NCBI GenBank assembly: GCA_937927415.1
Contig: CALBDS010000025.1
Span: forward strand, 1 to 54,250
Length of the DNA stretch: 54,250 nt
Reading direction: 5' to 3'
Origin: an uncultured Rhodospirillaceae bacterium
GTDB taxonomy: Bacteria > Pseudomonadota > Alphaproteobacteria > Azospirillales > Azospirillaceae
Under the pieces are notes generated by a model that saw nothing but the letters and a program-made list of their open reading frames with translations, searched no databases and was not told the DNA's origin. The translations under genes and the position numbers were made by a program. This document shows, piece after piece, positions 35,066 to 44,163 of this stretch (positions within the stretch are counted from its first letter, which is position 1; every line of letters starts with the position of its first letter).

Positions 35066-36232
35066 TTACCTCGTTATCCCATCTTCAACCGAAACGATCT
35101 TTACGCGGCGGTCGGCGACGGCCAATGCAATCTTACCATGCTTTAGAGCCAGCGCATGTTCCCCGAACAGTTCCCGCCGCCACCCGGATAGGGCCGGAAT
35201 CGCGGCGGAATCGTCGGCGGCCAGCGTTTCCAGATCGGCGGACGAAGCCACCAGCTTGGGCGCCACCCCGCTTTCGTCGCAGACCTTCTTCAGCAGCACC
35301 CGCAGCAACTCGATGATGGGGGCGATGCCGGGGGGCAGTTCCTCGCGCGGTTCCACCCGCGGGCATTCGCTGTCGGGCAGATCCAGCCCGCGCTGGACGG
35401 CGGCCAGAAGATCGGCACCCTGGCGCCCCTCGGCGAACCCGCGACCCAGACCGCGGGTGCGGGCCAGATCGTCCACGGTGGTGGGGGCGTGGGCGGCGAT
35501 TTCCAGCAGCGCCTCGTCGCGCAGGATGCGGCTGCGCGGCTGGTCGCGGCGCTGCGCCTCGCGCTCGCGCCACGCGGCCAGTTCGCGCACCAGCGCCATG
35601 AAGCGCGGTTTGTTGGACCGCACCTTCAGCCGCTGCCACACCGTATCGGGATCGCTGCGGTAGGTGGCGGGATCGGTCAGCACCGCCATTTCCTCGTCCA
35701 GCCACTGGGCGCGGCCGGTGCGGGCCAGCTTGCGCTTCAGCTTCTCGTACGCGGTGCGCAGGTGGGTGACGTCGGACAGGGCATAGGTGATCTGCCGCTC
35801 GGTCAGGGGCCGGGCCGACCAGTCGGTGAAGCGGCTGGACTTGTCGATGCGGGCACCGGCCAGCTTGGTCACCAGGGTTTCATAACTGACGCTTTCCCCG
35901 AAGCCGCAGACCATGGCGGCGACCTGGGTGTCGAACAGGGGGGCGGGGATCTGGCCGGTCAGGTGGAAGAAGATTTCCACATCCTGGCGGGCGGCGTGGA
36001 ACACCTTGACGATGGTGGGATCGGTCAGCAGCCGAAGGAGCGGCGCCAGATCGATTCCCTCGGCCAGCGGGTCCACCGCCACCGCCCCGTCGGGGCCGCC
36101 GAGCTGAACAAGGCACAGTTGGGGATAATACGTCTTTTCCCGCAGGAACTCGGTATCGACGGTGACGTATTCGGCGCCTGCAAGGCCCTGGCAGAAGGCC
36201 TCCAGCTCGTGCGTGGTGGTGATCGGAGTCAT
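35066..36232 (-). CDS. rnd: Ribonuclease D
   Basis: A 388-residue 3'-5' exoribonuclease that matures tRNA and trims small RNAs. The DEDDy motifs are present: VDTEFLREKTYYPQLCLVQL (Exo I), FHAARQDVEIFFH (Exo II) and YALSDVTHL (Exo III). HRDC domains fill the C-terminal half (AWREREAQRRDQPRSRILRD). The ATG at 36232 is at the expected start of the fold. It is divergent from aspS with about 107 bases between starts. Confidence 0.94.
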   Translation of the reverse strand: MTPITTTHELEAFCQGLAGAEYVTVDTEFLREKTYYPQLCLVQLGGPDGAVAVDPLAEGIDLAPLLRLLTDPTIVKVFHAARQDVEIFFHLTGQIPAPLFDTQVAAMVCGFGESVSYETLVTKLAGARIDKSSRFTDWSARPLTERQITYALSDVTHLRTAYEKLKRKLARTGRAQWLDEEMAVLTDPATYRSDPDTVWQRLKVRSNKPRFMALVRELAAWREREAQRRDQPRSRILRDEALLEIAAHAPTTVDDLARTRGLGRGFAEGRQGADLLAAVQRGLDLPDSECPRVEPREELPPGIAPIIELLRVLLKKVCDESGVAPKLVASSADLETLAADDSAAIPALSGWRRELFGEHALALKHGKIALAVADRRVKIVSVEDGITR

Positions 36233-36339
36233 ACCCGTTTCATACACGACGCACGGCCGGCTTGACAATCGGTGCCGCATCGGTGTGCTGTGAGCGCCAT
36301 TTTCCGCGAGCGCCCATTTCCTGCCAAGGTAGCCCGACC

Positions 36340-38169
36340 ATGCATGCCTATCGCACCCACACCTGCGGCCAGTTGCGCGAAGACGACGCCGGCCAGATCG
36401 TCCGCCTGTCGGGCTGGATCAACCGCAAGCGCGACCACGGGCAGCTTCTGTTCATCGACCTGCGCGACCATTACGGCCTGACCCAGGTGGTGGTTGACAC
36501 CTCCAGCCCGGTGTTCGCCACCGCCGAGCGTCTGCGCGTCGAATCGGTCATCACCGTGACCGGCAAGGTGGTCAAGCGCACCGCGGAAACCATCAACGAC
36601 AAGCTGCCCACCGGCCGCATCGAGGTGCAGATCCACGAGTTGGCCATCCAGGGCGAGGCGGAAACCCTGCCCATGCCGGTGAACCAGGACGCCGACACGG
36701 GCGAGGACGTGCGCCTGCGCTACCGTTTCCTCGACCTGCGCCGCGAGCGGCTGCACGAAAACATCGTCCTGCGGTCCAAGGTCATCGCATCGGTCCGCCG
36801 CCGCATGATCGACCAGGGCTTCATGGAATTCCAGACGCCGATCCTGACCGCTTCCTCGCCGGAAGGGGCGCGCGACTATCTGGTGCCGTCGCGCAACCAT
36901 CCGGGCAAGTTCTACGCCCTGCCCCAGGCGCCGCAGCAGTTCAAGCAGCTGCTGATGGTCGCCGGTTTCGACCGCTATTTCCAGATAGCCCCCTGCTTCC
37001 GTGACGAGGACGCCCGCGCCGACCGCAGCCCGGGCGAGTTCTACCAGCTCGATTTCGAAATGTCGTTCGTCACCCAGGACGACATTTTCGCCGCCATCGA
37101 GCCGGTGCTGCACGGCATCTTCGACGAATTCGGCGCCTTCCGCCGCGACTCGAAGCCCGTCATCGACGGCTATCCCTTCCGCCGCATCGCCTTCGACGAG
37201 GCGATGCTGACCTACGGCTCGGACAAGCCCGACCTGCGCAACCCGCTGGTCATCAAGGACGTGACCGAGGTGTTCAAGCGCGACGACGTGCAGTTCCGCG
37301 CCTTCCGCGGCACCATCGACAAGGGCGGCGTGGTCCGCACCATCCGCGCGCCGCAGGTGGCCGACCGCCCGCGCAGCTTCTTCGACAAGCTGAACGACTG
37401 GGCCAAGGAACTGGGCGCGCCGGGTCTGGGCTACATCATCTTCGAGAACGGCGGCGGCAAGGGTCCGATCGCCAAGTTCGTGCCCGATGCGGCGCAGGCG
37501 GTGCTGCGGGAAATCACCGGGGCCGTGGACGGCGACGCGGTGTTCTTCGTCTGCGACCAGCCCGGCCCGGCGGCCAAGCTGGCCGGTCAGACCCGCACCA
37601 AGCTGGGCACCGAGTTGGACCTGATCGAGAAGAACGCCTTCCGTTTCTGCTGGATCGTGGATTTCCCCATGTTCGAGCAGGACGAGGAAACCGGGCAGGT
37701 CATCTTCTCCCACAACCCGTTCTCCATGCCCCAGGGCGGGCTGGAGGCGCTCAACACCATGAACCCGCTGGACATCAAGGCGTACCAGTACGACATCGTG
37801 TGCAACGGTGTGGAACTGTCGTCGGGCGCCATCCGCAACCATCTGCCGGAAGTGATGTACCGCGCGTTCGAGATCGCCGGCTATCCGGCCTCGGAACTGG
37901 AAGCGCGGTTCGGCGGCATGCTGTCGGCGTTCAAGCTGGGCGCCCCGCCCCACGGCGGTTCGGCCCCCGGCATCGACCGCATGGTGATGCTGCTGGCCGA
38001 CGAGCCGAACATCCGCGAGATCATCGCCTTCCCGCTGAACCAGCGCGCCGAGGATCTGCTGATGCAGGCCCCCGCCCCGGTGGACACCGCGCGGCTGAAG
38101 GAACTGCACCTCAAGCTCGACCTGCCCAAGCCCAAGGTCGCCGCCACGGTGGACGGGCCGAAGGCGTAA
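36340..38169 (+). CDS. aspS: Aspartyl-tRNA synthetase
   Basis: A 609-residue class II synthetase of the bacterial type. The N-terminal anticodon-binding OB domain (HTCGQLREDDAGQIVRLSGW) is followed by the catalytic core with MEFQTPILTASSPEGARDYL (motif 1), FRDEDARADRSPGEFYQLD (motif 2) and GGSAPGIDRMVMLLADEPNI (motif 3), with the bacterial GAD insertion between motifs 2 and 3. AAGG lies before the ATG at 36340. The gene ends in a strong terminator. Its presence shows that the replicon carries core translation genes. Confidence 0.97.
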   Translation: MHAYRTHTCGQLREDDAGQIVRLSGWINRKRDHGQLLFIDLRDHYGLTQVVVDTSSPVFATAERLRVESVITVTGKVVKRTAETINDKLPTGRIEVQIHELAIQGEAETLPMPVNQDADTGEDVRLRYRFLDLRRERLHENIVLRSKVIASVRRRMIDQGFMEFQTPILTASSPEGARDYLVPSRNHPGKFYALPQAPQQFKQLLMVAGFDRYFQIAPCFRDEDARADRSPGEFYQLDFEMSFVTQDDIFAAIEPVLHGIFDEFGAFRRDSKPVIDGYPFRRIAFDEAMLTYGSDKPDLRNPLVIKDVTEVFKRDDVQFRAFRGTIDKGGVVRTIRAPQVADRPRSFFDKLNDWAKELGAPGLGYIIFENGGGKGPIAKFVPDAAQAVLREITGAVDGDAVFFVCDQPGPAAKLAGQTRTKLGTELDLIEKNAFRFCWIVDFPMFEQDEETGQVIFSHNPFSMPQGGLEALNTMNPLDIKAYQYDIVCNGVELSSGAIRNHLPEVMYRAFEIAGYPASELEARFGGMLSAFKLGAPPHGGSAPGIDRMVMLLADEPNIREIIAFPLNQRAEDLLMQAPAPVDTARLKELHLKLDLPKPKVAATVDGPKA

Positions 38170-38187
38170 CACCGTCGGCTCCGCACG

Positions 38188-38225
38188 AAAAAGCCGCCGC
38201 CCGTTGGTTCGGGCGGCGGCTTTTT
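38188..38225. terminator. Strong bidirectional intrinsic terminator after aspS
   Basis: A 10-bp GC stem (GCCGCCGCCC/GGGCGGCGGC) with an 8-base loop is flanked by five A before and five T after, so it works on both strands. It lies 18 bases past the aspS stop and 27 bases before the end of the convergent 74-residue gene. Confidence 0.9.
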
Positions 38226-38252
38226 GATGTCCGGTGCTTTCGGGAGAAGCCG

Positions 38253-38477
38253 TTACGCCGCGGCCCCGGCGGGCGGATTCTCGATCAGCTTGTACTGCGA
38301 ACTGTCGGACAGGACCAGACAGCTCAGCGTCTTCATGTCACCTTCGTCTTCGGTGCTGGTGAGGCGGGCGTGGGGGATGCCGAACAACTCCAGCGTGGCC
38401 TTGACCCGCCACGACCGCCCGCTGCTCGCCCCCACCGCCTGATACACCTGACCGACCTGAACGCGCTTTTTGCTCAT
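38253..38477 (-). CDS. Small hypothetical protein
   Basis: A 74-residue protein beginning MSKKRVQVGQVYQAVGASSG, with short beta-type segments (SWRVKATLELFGIPHARLTS) and a C-terminal KLIENPP. It looks like a compact beta-barrel, perhaps binding nucleic acid, but no family is recognised. The ATG at 38477 has a GGGG element upstream and is preferred over an earlier in-frame codon. It ends at the shared terminator after aspS. Confidence 0.6.
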   Translation of the reverse strand: MSKKRVQVGQVYQAVGASSGRSWRVKATLELFGIPHARLTSTEDEGDMKTLSCLVLSDSSQYKLIENPPAGAAA

Positions 38478-38601
38478 GGATGTGCCCCGACATGGGCCGA
38501 GCGGTCGATTCCCCCGGCCGTTCTTTGTGGCAAGGGTATGACTCCAACGCCAACGGTGCAATGGGGAATGGGAAACGGAAAACCGCCCCGCATGCCCGCG
38601 G

Positions 38602-39471
38602 CTATTTCCCGTCGCAGCCGGATTTCGGCAGCGCCTCGATGGTTTCCAGCTCGGCGCCGACGGTGAAATCGCCGTAGTCGATCAGCATGGACTGGGCGAC
38701 GCCGTTGTCCAGCAGGCGCAGGCTCATCTCATATTCCGGCTGGGAACTGTCACCGGCCAGGGGGAAGAAGGCCATCCGCACCGGCCACGACTGCCGCCCC
38801 TTGATGAGCGGGCCGGCGGCGGCGTCATCGACCTTGGCCGGACGGCCGATGAAGGCGCTGATCTCGGTCGGCCCCTCGGCATCGGCACCGTCGAACACCA
38901 CCCGGTTGACAAGCTGGTCACCCCGCTGGGCATGGTCCAGCAGGCCCAGGGTGTGGGCGGTGGGGAACAGGCTGCCGGCGGGCAGCGGGATGCTCTGCTG
39001 CTCAGGGACGGCAAAGCGGGCGGTGCCGCCCTTGCCGTCCTTGTTCAAGGTGGCGTCGCCGCGGATTTCCTCGTCGGGTTCGCCGTTGACCAGCTTGCGC
39101 ACGTTGAAGCGGTAGCGGCGGCCGTTCTTGGATTCCCACGTGGTGTAATTGGTGGTCATCTGCATCTCGTCGCCCTCGACATAGACGAAACGCAGTTGGA
39201 ACCGCTGTTCGGTGGTCCAGCCGTCGCAGGCGTCGGCCCATTCGAACATCATCTTGCCCCGCACGTCCGACACCTTGGAACTGTTGCGGGCGGACTTCAG
39301 CGCCATTTTGTAGACGGCGCGGTGGGGCTGGACGGCGGCGGCGATCTTGCGCCCGGCGTCGGGACCGGCCGCCGTGGCCCGCCCGGTGGAGGCCGCCGCG
39401 GCCGGCATGGCGGCCAGCACGCTCAGCAACGTGGCGACGGCAAGGCAAGGGACGGGACGGCGGTGCGGCAA
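38602..39471 (-). CDS. eipB: EipB-like envelope integrity protein (DUF1849)
   Basis: A 289-residue exported protein matching EipB, a periplasmic beta-spiral protein needed for envelope integrity in Brucella. A signal peptide (LAVATLLSVLAAMPAAAAS) leads to family motifs HRAVYKMALKSARNSSKV, MMFEWADACDGWTTEQRFQL, TTWESKNGRRYRFNVRK and VVFDGADAEGP, with the paired cysteines at DACDG and KSGCD. The TTG at 39471 is chosen because AGGA lies upstream and the signal peptide starts there; the longer frame lacks a usable start. Confidence 0.87.
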   Translation of the reverse strand: MPHRRPVPCLAVATLLSVLAAMPAAAASTGRATAAGPDAGRKIAAAVQPHRAVYKMALKSARNSSKVSDVRGKMMFEWADACDGWTTEQRFQLRFVYVEGDEMQMTTNYTTWESKNGRRYRFNVRKLVNGEPDEEIRGDATLNKDGKGGTARFAVPEQQSIPLPAGSLFPTAHTLGLLDHAQRGDQLVNRVVFDGADAEGPTEISAFIGRPAKVDDAAAGPLIKGRQSWPVRMAFFPLAGDSSQPEYEMSLRLLDNGVAQSMLIDYGDFTVGAELETIEALPKSGCDGK

Positions 39472-39720
39472 GATCGGTTTTCCTATCTGATACTGACGCA
39501 ATCGGACACGGGCGGATCGGATGTGGCGGATCGGATGCGGGGCTGTCGGCCCCGCACGAAACGGAAAGCGCCGGCTGCAGTATGGGGATTTGTACCGCGA
39601 AGCGAAAGGACCGCGCACCCTATTTCCCGGCGGCGAAGCCTGCTAAACCGGACCCGGTGCCGAAAGAACACGCCCGCCCCCGCCAACAGGGCGGGCCGAA
39701 CCAGGGAGCTTGCCGCCGCC

Positions 39721-40698
39721 ATGGCCACGACCACCCCCGCCCGCCCGCGCCTGCTGCTGACCCGCCGCCTCCCCGACGCGGTGGAAGCGCGGGCGCAGCG
39801 CGACTATGACGCCCGCCTCAACCCCACCGACACCGCCCTGTCGGGGGCCGACATCGCCGCCGCCGCGGCCGGCATGGACGCCATCCTGTGCTGTGCCGGC
39901 GACCGGCTGGACGCGGGGGCGCTGTCCGCCCTGCCCGCCTCGGTGCGGATCCTCGCGACCTTTTCGGTGGGCACCGACCACATCGACCTGACGGCGGCGG
40001 CGGCCCGCGGGCTGACCGTCACCAACACCCCCGACGTGCTGACCGACGCCACCGCCGACATCGCCCTGCTGCTGATGCTGGGGGCCGCCCGCCGCGCGTC
40101 CGAAGGCGAACGGATGATCCGCGCCGGGCAATGGACCGGCTGGACCCCCACCCAGCTTCTGGGCACCCATCTGGGCGGGCGGCGGCTGGGCATCATCGGC
40201 ATGGGCCGCATCGGCCAGGCGGTGGCCCGGCGGGCGCAGGCGTTCGGCATGAGCATCCATTATTCCAACCGCAACCGGCTGCCGCCGGATCTGGAAGCGG
40301 GGGCGGTGTTCCATCCCGATCCCGACGAGCTGCTGACGGTGGCCGACGTGCTGTCGCTGCACTTCCCCGCCACCGCCGACACCCGCCACTGGCTGAACGC
40401 GGAGCGCATCGACCGGCTGCCGCCGGGGGCCATCGTGGTCAACACCGCCCGCGGGTCGGTGGTGGACGACGGCGCCCTGATCGCAGCCCTGCAGGCGGGC
40501 CGCATCGCCGCGGCGGGGCTGGATGTGTTCGAGAACGAACCGAACCTGAACCCCGGCTACCGCGACCTGCCCAACACGTTCCTGCTGCCCCACCTGGGCA
40601 GCGCCACGGTGGACACCCGCAACGCCATGGGATTCCGGGCGCTGGACAATCTGGACGCCTTTTTCGCCGGGCGGACGCCATCGGACAAAATTGTCTAA
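39721..40698 (+). CDS. D-isomer 2-hydroxyacid dehydrogenase (glyoxylate reductase-like)
   Basis: A 325-residue NAD(P)H-dependent enzyme that reduces glyoxylate, hydroxypyruvate or a related 2-oxoacid. The nucleotide fold carries GIIGMGRIGQAVARRA, catalytic Arg is in VVNTARGSVVDDGAL, Glu in AGLDVFENEP and His in LLPHLGSAT. TNTPDVLTDATADIALLLML is a family signature. AGGGAG lies 13 bases before the ATG. The exact substrate cannot be told from sequence alone. Confidence 0.92.
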   Translation: MATTTPARPRLLLTRRLPDAVEARAQRDYDARLNPTDTALSGADIAAAAAGMDAILCCAGDRLDAGALSALPASVRILATFSVGTDHIDLTAAAARGLTVTNTPDVLTDATADIALLLMLGAARRASEGERMIRAGQWTGWTPTQLLGTHLGGRRLGIIGMGRIGQAVARRAQAFGMSIHYSNRNRLPPDLEAGAVFHPDPDELLTVADVLSLHFPATADTRHWLNAERIDRLPPGAIVVNTARGSVVDDGALIAALQAGRIAAAGLDVFENEPNLNPGYRDLPNTFLLPHLGSATVDTRNAMGFRALDNLDAFFAGRTPSDKIV

Positions 40699-40812
40699 AA
40701 TACGATCTAAATTGCCTACCTCCTTCGGCATCCGGCAGAAACTGCCGGGTGCCGCGGGGGCAAAGTCACTCTTTCGCCACAGCAAAACACGTTTTTCCGC
40801 CGTTCCCGGTTC

Positions 40813-40827
40813 TGGCACAATGTTTGC
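40813..40827 (+). promoter_or_regulatory. Sigma-54 promoter of the GGDEF gene
   Basis: TGGCAC, five bases, TTGC: the -24 GG and -12 GC are exactly spaced for RpoN. It ends 46 bases before the GGDEF start, on the same strand and in noncoding DNA. No enhancer-binding site for an activator was identified in the ~115 bases upstream. Confidence 0.75.
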
Positions 40828-40873
40828 GATAGCGTGAGGCGTAGGGACAGCCCGCTTATGGGGGACGCCAGCC

Positions 40874-41560
40874 ATGAACGCCTTTGCCGCCACCGCCCGC
40901 AGCCTGTCGATCACCGCCTCACACCCTCAGACCGACCGGGCGGCCCGGCCCTCCCCCCTGGCGTTTCCCGCCATCACCCTATCCCACGCTCCGCTGACCG
41001 AAGCGATGGAAGCGCGCCTGCAGGAGGCGCAGGAAACCATCGCCCGCCAGCAGGAACGCATCGCCTATCTGGAAGGCCTGACCATGACCGACGAATTGAC
41101 GGGTCTGGTCAACCGGCGGGGGTTCTACAGCCATTTCCGCCGCGAACTGGCGGCGGCCCAGCGTGATCCCGCCGCGGCCGGGGTGTTGGTGATGATCGAC
41201 CTGGACGGGTTCAAGCGGATCAACGACACCCACGGGCATCAGGCCGGCGACGCCTATCTGCGCGCGGTGGCCCGCGCGCTGCAGGCCCATGTGCGCAGCC
41301 AGGACGTGGTGGGCCGGCTGGGCGGCGATGAATTCGCGGTGCTGCTGACCAACACCGACGCCGCCACCGGCGCGGCACGGGCCGACCAACTGGCCCGGCT
41401 GGTGCAGAGTGAAAGCACCGACTGGCACGGCACCCGGCTCCCCTTGCGCTTTTCCATCGGCGTCCACGCCTATGGTCCCGGCGATCACGAGGAGGACGTG
41501 ATTCGGCGGGCAGACGTGACCATGTACGGCAACAAGGCCGCGCGGCGGGCGGGGCGGTGA
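40874..41560 (+). CDS. GGDEF-domain diguanylate cyclase
   Basis: A 228-residue soluble protein making cyclic-di-GMP from two GTP. After ~40 residues of disordered N-terminus a coiled-coil helix (ARLQEAQETIARQQERIAYL) leads into the GGDEF domain: MTDELTGLVNRRGF, MIDLDGFKRINDTHGHQAGD and RLGGDEFAVLL. The inhibitory I-site RSQD sits five residues before GGDEF, so product feedback is expected. No sensor domain is present, so control is probably through transcription; a sigma-54 promoter lies just upstream. The ATG at 40874 has a GGGGGA site. Confidence 0.93.
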   Translation: MNAFAATARSLSITASHPQTDRAARPSPLAFPAITLSHAPLTEAMEARLQEAQETIARQQERIAYLEGLTMTDELTGLVNRRGFYSHFRRELAAAQRDPAAAGVLVMIDLDGFKRINDTHGHQAGDAYLRAVARALQAHVRSQDVVGRLGGDEFAVLLTNTDAATGAARADQLARLVQSESTDWHGTRLPLRFSIGVHAYGPGDHEEDVIRRADVTMYGNKAARRAGR

Positions 41561-41569
41561 GGAGGGGCG

Positions 41570-42109
41570 TCAGCCCTTCAGCCAGAACGAACTTTCGACG
41601 AGAGTTGCGAAATCCGCTTCAAGAAGGGCCATCGTAACGTCGAAAATCGCCTGCGCCGACAGATTGGCCGCCGGCAGGTCGAAGCCGAGAACCGCATCGC
41701 GGACAACGCTCATGGTAAAGCCGAGATCGGCACCCGACCGCACGGTGGAGTTGACACAAAAACCTGCGACCGCTCCCGTCACGGCCAGCCCGGTGATGCC
41801 CTCCTGACGCAGACAGGCTTCCAGATCGGTTGATGCAAAGGCCGAGGATGTCGTCTTCACGAAGACCGGCTCGTTATCACGCGCCTGGGCGCAGGCCATG
41901 GGCTGATAGCCCGGTGCACCGGGATGAAGGGGCGATGACGGGTCATCGTCACGGTGGCGTACATGAATGACGGGCCGCCCTTCCCGGCGAAAGGCACTGG
42001 CGAGTGCTGCAATCTTGTCCGGGGCACCGGGATTGACGTGATCGCGCCCCGCCGCCATCCGGTCCTGCATCATCATTTGCATGTCGATAATCACAAGCGC
42101 CGTTTTCAT
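41570..42109 (-). CDS. Isochorismatase-family cysteine hydrolase
   Basis: A 179-residue enzyme of the isochorismatase-like fold. The catalytic triad appears as Asp in LVIIDMQMMM, Lys in VFVKTTSSAF and Cys in GAVAGFCVNST. The metal site of true nicotinamidases is not evident. Codon use is less GC-biased than in the neighbours, hinting at a later arrival. GGAG and AGGGG lie before the ATG. Substrate unknown; amide or N-carbamoyl hydrolysis is likely. Confidence 0.88.
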   Translation of the reverse strand: MKTALVIIDMQMMMQDRMAAGRDHVNPGAPDKIAALASAFRREGRPVIHVRHRDDDPSSPLHPGAPGYQPMACAQARDNEPVFVKTTSSAFASTDLEACLRQEGITGLAVTGAVAGFCVNSTVRSGADLGFTMSVVRDAVLGFDLPAANLSAQAIFDVTMALLEADFATLVESSFWLKG

Positions 42110-42162
42110 ACCCCTACCATCTCCTTATGACGCCATTGCGCGAACAGCGTTCGCCGATGAAT

Positions 42163-42197
42163 AAAAAATGGGGAGTATGGGGGCTGTCTGCCCCCAT
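42163..42197 (-). terminator. Intrinsic terminator of dinB
   Basis: On the minus strand ATGGGGGC/GCCCCCAT forms a hairpin (42177-42197). It is followed by a short GC-rich gap and a run of six T (complement of 42163-42168). It lies about 35 bases past the dinB stop. The gap between stem and T-run makes it less than ideal. Confidence 0.5.
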
Positions 42198-42231
42198 GCG
42201 GGTGCGGGCGGCAGCCCGCCGCGAAGCGCGC

Positions 42232-43533
42232 TTACCCCCCCTCCCCTCTCCCCTTGCGGATGGCATCGGCCCCCATCTTCGCACGCACGGCGTCGATGGC
42301 GCGCTCCACATGGGCGCGGCGCTGCACCGCGGGGTCCAGCAGGTCGGGGGGATCGGCCTGGGCACCATCCACCAGATCCGACGCTCCCACCCCGATCAGC
42401 CGGTAGCGGGTGCCGTCGGCCAGCCGCGTCACCAGCGGCACCGCGGCACGATACAGCACCTCCGCCATCTGGGTGGGGTCGGACAGGCGGTGGGCGCGGG
42501 TCAGGGAGTGGAAATCGCCGGTCTTCATCTTCACCGTCACCGTCTGCCCGCCCAGCCCCGCGGTCTTCAGCCGGCGAGACACCTTCTCGCACAGCGGCCA
42601 CAGGTGGGCCAGCAGAGTGTCGGTGTCGGCCAGATCGCGGTCGAAGGTGGTTTCCGCCGACAGGCTCTTGACCGGGGCGTCCGGCTCCACCCGCCGGTCG
42701 TCCTGCCCGTGGGAGAACAGCGCCAGCCGCCGCCCGATGGCGCCGTAACGGCGCATCAGCACCACCTGCGGTACCTGGGCCACGTCGCCGATGGTGCGCA
42801 GGCCGTCGGCCTCCAGCTTGGCCTGCAGCGCCCGGCCCACGCCCCACAGCATCCCCACCGGCTTGGGCGCCAGAAAGGCCGCGGCCTCCGCCCGCCCGAT
42901 GACGGCGAACCCGCGTGGCTTGTCCAGGTCCGACGCCACCTTTGCCAGGAACTTGTTGGGCGCCAGCCCCACCGAGGCGGTGATGCCCACCTCCGCCTCG
43001 ATGCGGCGGATCAGGCGGGCCAGGGTCTGGGCCGGGCTGGTGCCGTGCAGCGCCTCGGTCCCCGACAGGTCGAGAAAGGCCTCGTCGATGGACAGAGGCT
43101 CCACCAGCGGCGTGGTGTCCAGCATCAGCGCCCGCACCTGATGGCCGGCGGCACGGTATTTCGCCATGTCGGGGGGAATCACCACCGCGTCCGCGCACAG
43201 CGACAGCGCCTTGAACATGGGCATGGCCGACCGCACCCCATACAGGCGCGCGACGTAGCAACAGGCGGCCACAACCCCACGGTGTCCGCCGCCGACAATC
43301 ACCGGGCGATCGATCAGCGACGGATTGTCGCGTTTTTCCACACTGGCGTAAAAGGCATCGCAGTCGATGTGCGCAACCGTCAGCCGATGCAGTTCCGGGT
43401 GGAACACCAGCCGCCGGGATCCGCACGCCGGGCAACGGGGGGGTTTTCCCGCGGCGGCGGCGCCACAGTCCCGGCACACCCCCGGCTGCGGGCCGGTTGC
43501 AGTATCGTTGGGAACAGAAACAGTCGGCGGCAT
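42232..43533 (-). CDS. dinB: DNA polymerase IV with N-terminal zinc-ribbon
   Basis: A 433-residue Y-family translesion polymerase. The palm carries HIDCDAFYASVEK and PLSIDEAFLDLSG with the catalytic acids; VGLAPNKFLAKVASDLDKPRG and the little-finger region (KSLSAETTFDRDL) follow. Before the catalytic core are ~50 extra residues with CRDCG...CPACG, a zinc ribbon absent from E. coli DinB. The ATG at 43533 is chosen, but a start about 23 codons further out, just behind a TATAAT-like box (complement of 43616-43621), is possible. No LexA-type operator is recognised. Divergent from divK. Confidence 0.93.
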   Translation of the reverse strand: MPPTVSVPNDTATGPQPGVCRDCGAAAAGKPPRCPACGSRRLVFHPELHRLTVAHIDCDAFYASVEKRDNPSLIDRPVIVGGGHRGVVAACCYVARLYGVRSAMPMFKALSLCADAVVIPPDMAKYRAAGHQVRALMLDTTPLVEPLSIDEAFLDLSGTEALHGTSPAQTLARLIRRIEAEVGITASVGLAPNKFLAKVASDLDKPRGFAVIGRAEAAAFLAPKPVGMLWGVGRALQAKLEADGLRTIGDVAQVPQVVLMRRYGAIGRRLALFSHGQDDRRVEPDAPVKSLSAETTFDRDLADTDTLLAHLWPLCEKVSRRLKTAGLGGQTVTVKMKTGDFHSLTRAHRLSDPTQMAEVLYRAAVPLVTRLADGTRYRLIGVGASDLVDGAQADPPDLLDPAVQRRAHVERAIDAVRAKMGADAIRKGRGEGG

Positions 43534-43734
43534 CGGCGGAACCGTCCGGGCAAGGTCGCAGGCACGCACACCCCGCGGACAGCAAATTAACCGTCGCGGC
43601 ATCATAGAAAAAAGATTATACGGGCATTCCGTCAATAGCCACGGCCTTCCCCGCCGGTACCATCGGGAGCGTCGTGGCCGTCTCAAGGTTCCCGTCGAGG
43701 CCCCCCCGACGCCCCTTGCCCGGAGGTGACAGCC

Positions 43735-44124
43735 ATGCCGTCCGAAGCGACCGGAGCAGCGCCGAAGCTGATCCTCATTGTCGAGGATAACGAGCTGAAC
43801 ATGAAGCTCTTCCACGACCTGCTGGAAGCGCACGGCTATGCGACGCTTCAGACCCGCAACGGCAAGGACGCGCTCCAGATTGCCCGCGAACACCGCCCCG
43901 ACCTGATCCTGATGGACATTCAGTTGCCCGAGGTGTCGGGGCTGGAGGTCACCCGCTGGCTGAAAGCCGATGCGGAGTTGCGCTCCATTCCCGTGATCGC
44001 CGTCACCGCCTTCGCCATGAAGGGGGACGAGGAAAAGATCCGTCAGGGCGGGTGCGAGGACTATATCGCCAAACCCATTTCCGTCTCCAAGTTTATAGAG
44101 GCGGTTCAGCGGTTTCTGCGATAA
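43735..44124 (+). CDS. divK: Single-domain response regulator DivK
   Basis: A 129-residue receiver-only protein, in Caulobacter a cell-cycle regulator that signals from PleC/DivJ. The acidic pocket is in LIVEDNELNMKLF, the phosphorylated Asp in LILMDIQLPEVSG (residue 61), Thr in IAVTAFAM and Lys in YIAKPIS. A near-perfect GGAGGTGA site precedes the ATG at 43735. It is 39 bases upstream of pleD, the conserved divK-pleD operon of alphaproteobacteria. Confidence 0.94.
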   Translation: MPSEATGAAPKLILIVEDNELNMKLFHDLLEAHGYATLQTRNGKDALQIAREHRPDLILMDIQLPEVSGLEVTRWLKADAELRSIPVIAVTAFAMKGDEEKIRQGGCEDYIAKPISVSKFIEAVQRFLR

Positions 44125-44163
44125 ATCTTAAGGGCTGCATCCGGGACGAAGACGGGAAGAGCG

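Noticed and set aside
41570..42109. A second nicotinamidase
   Set aside because: It has the isochorismatase triad, but the DWH metal motif seen in pncA at 18.6 kb is missing, so a general hydrolase call is safer.
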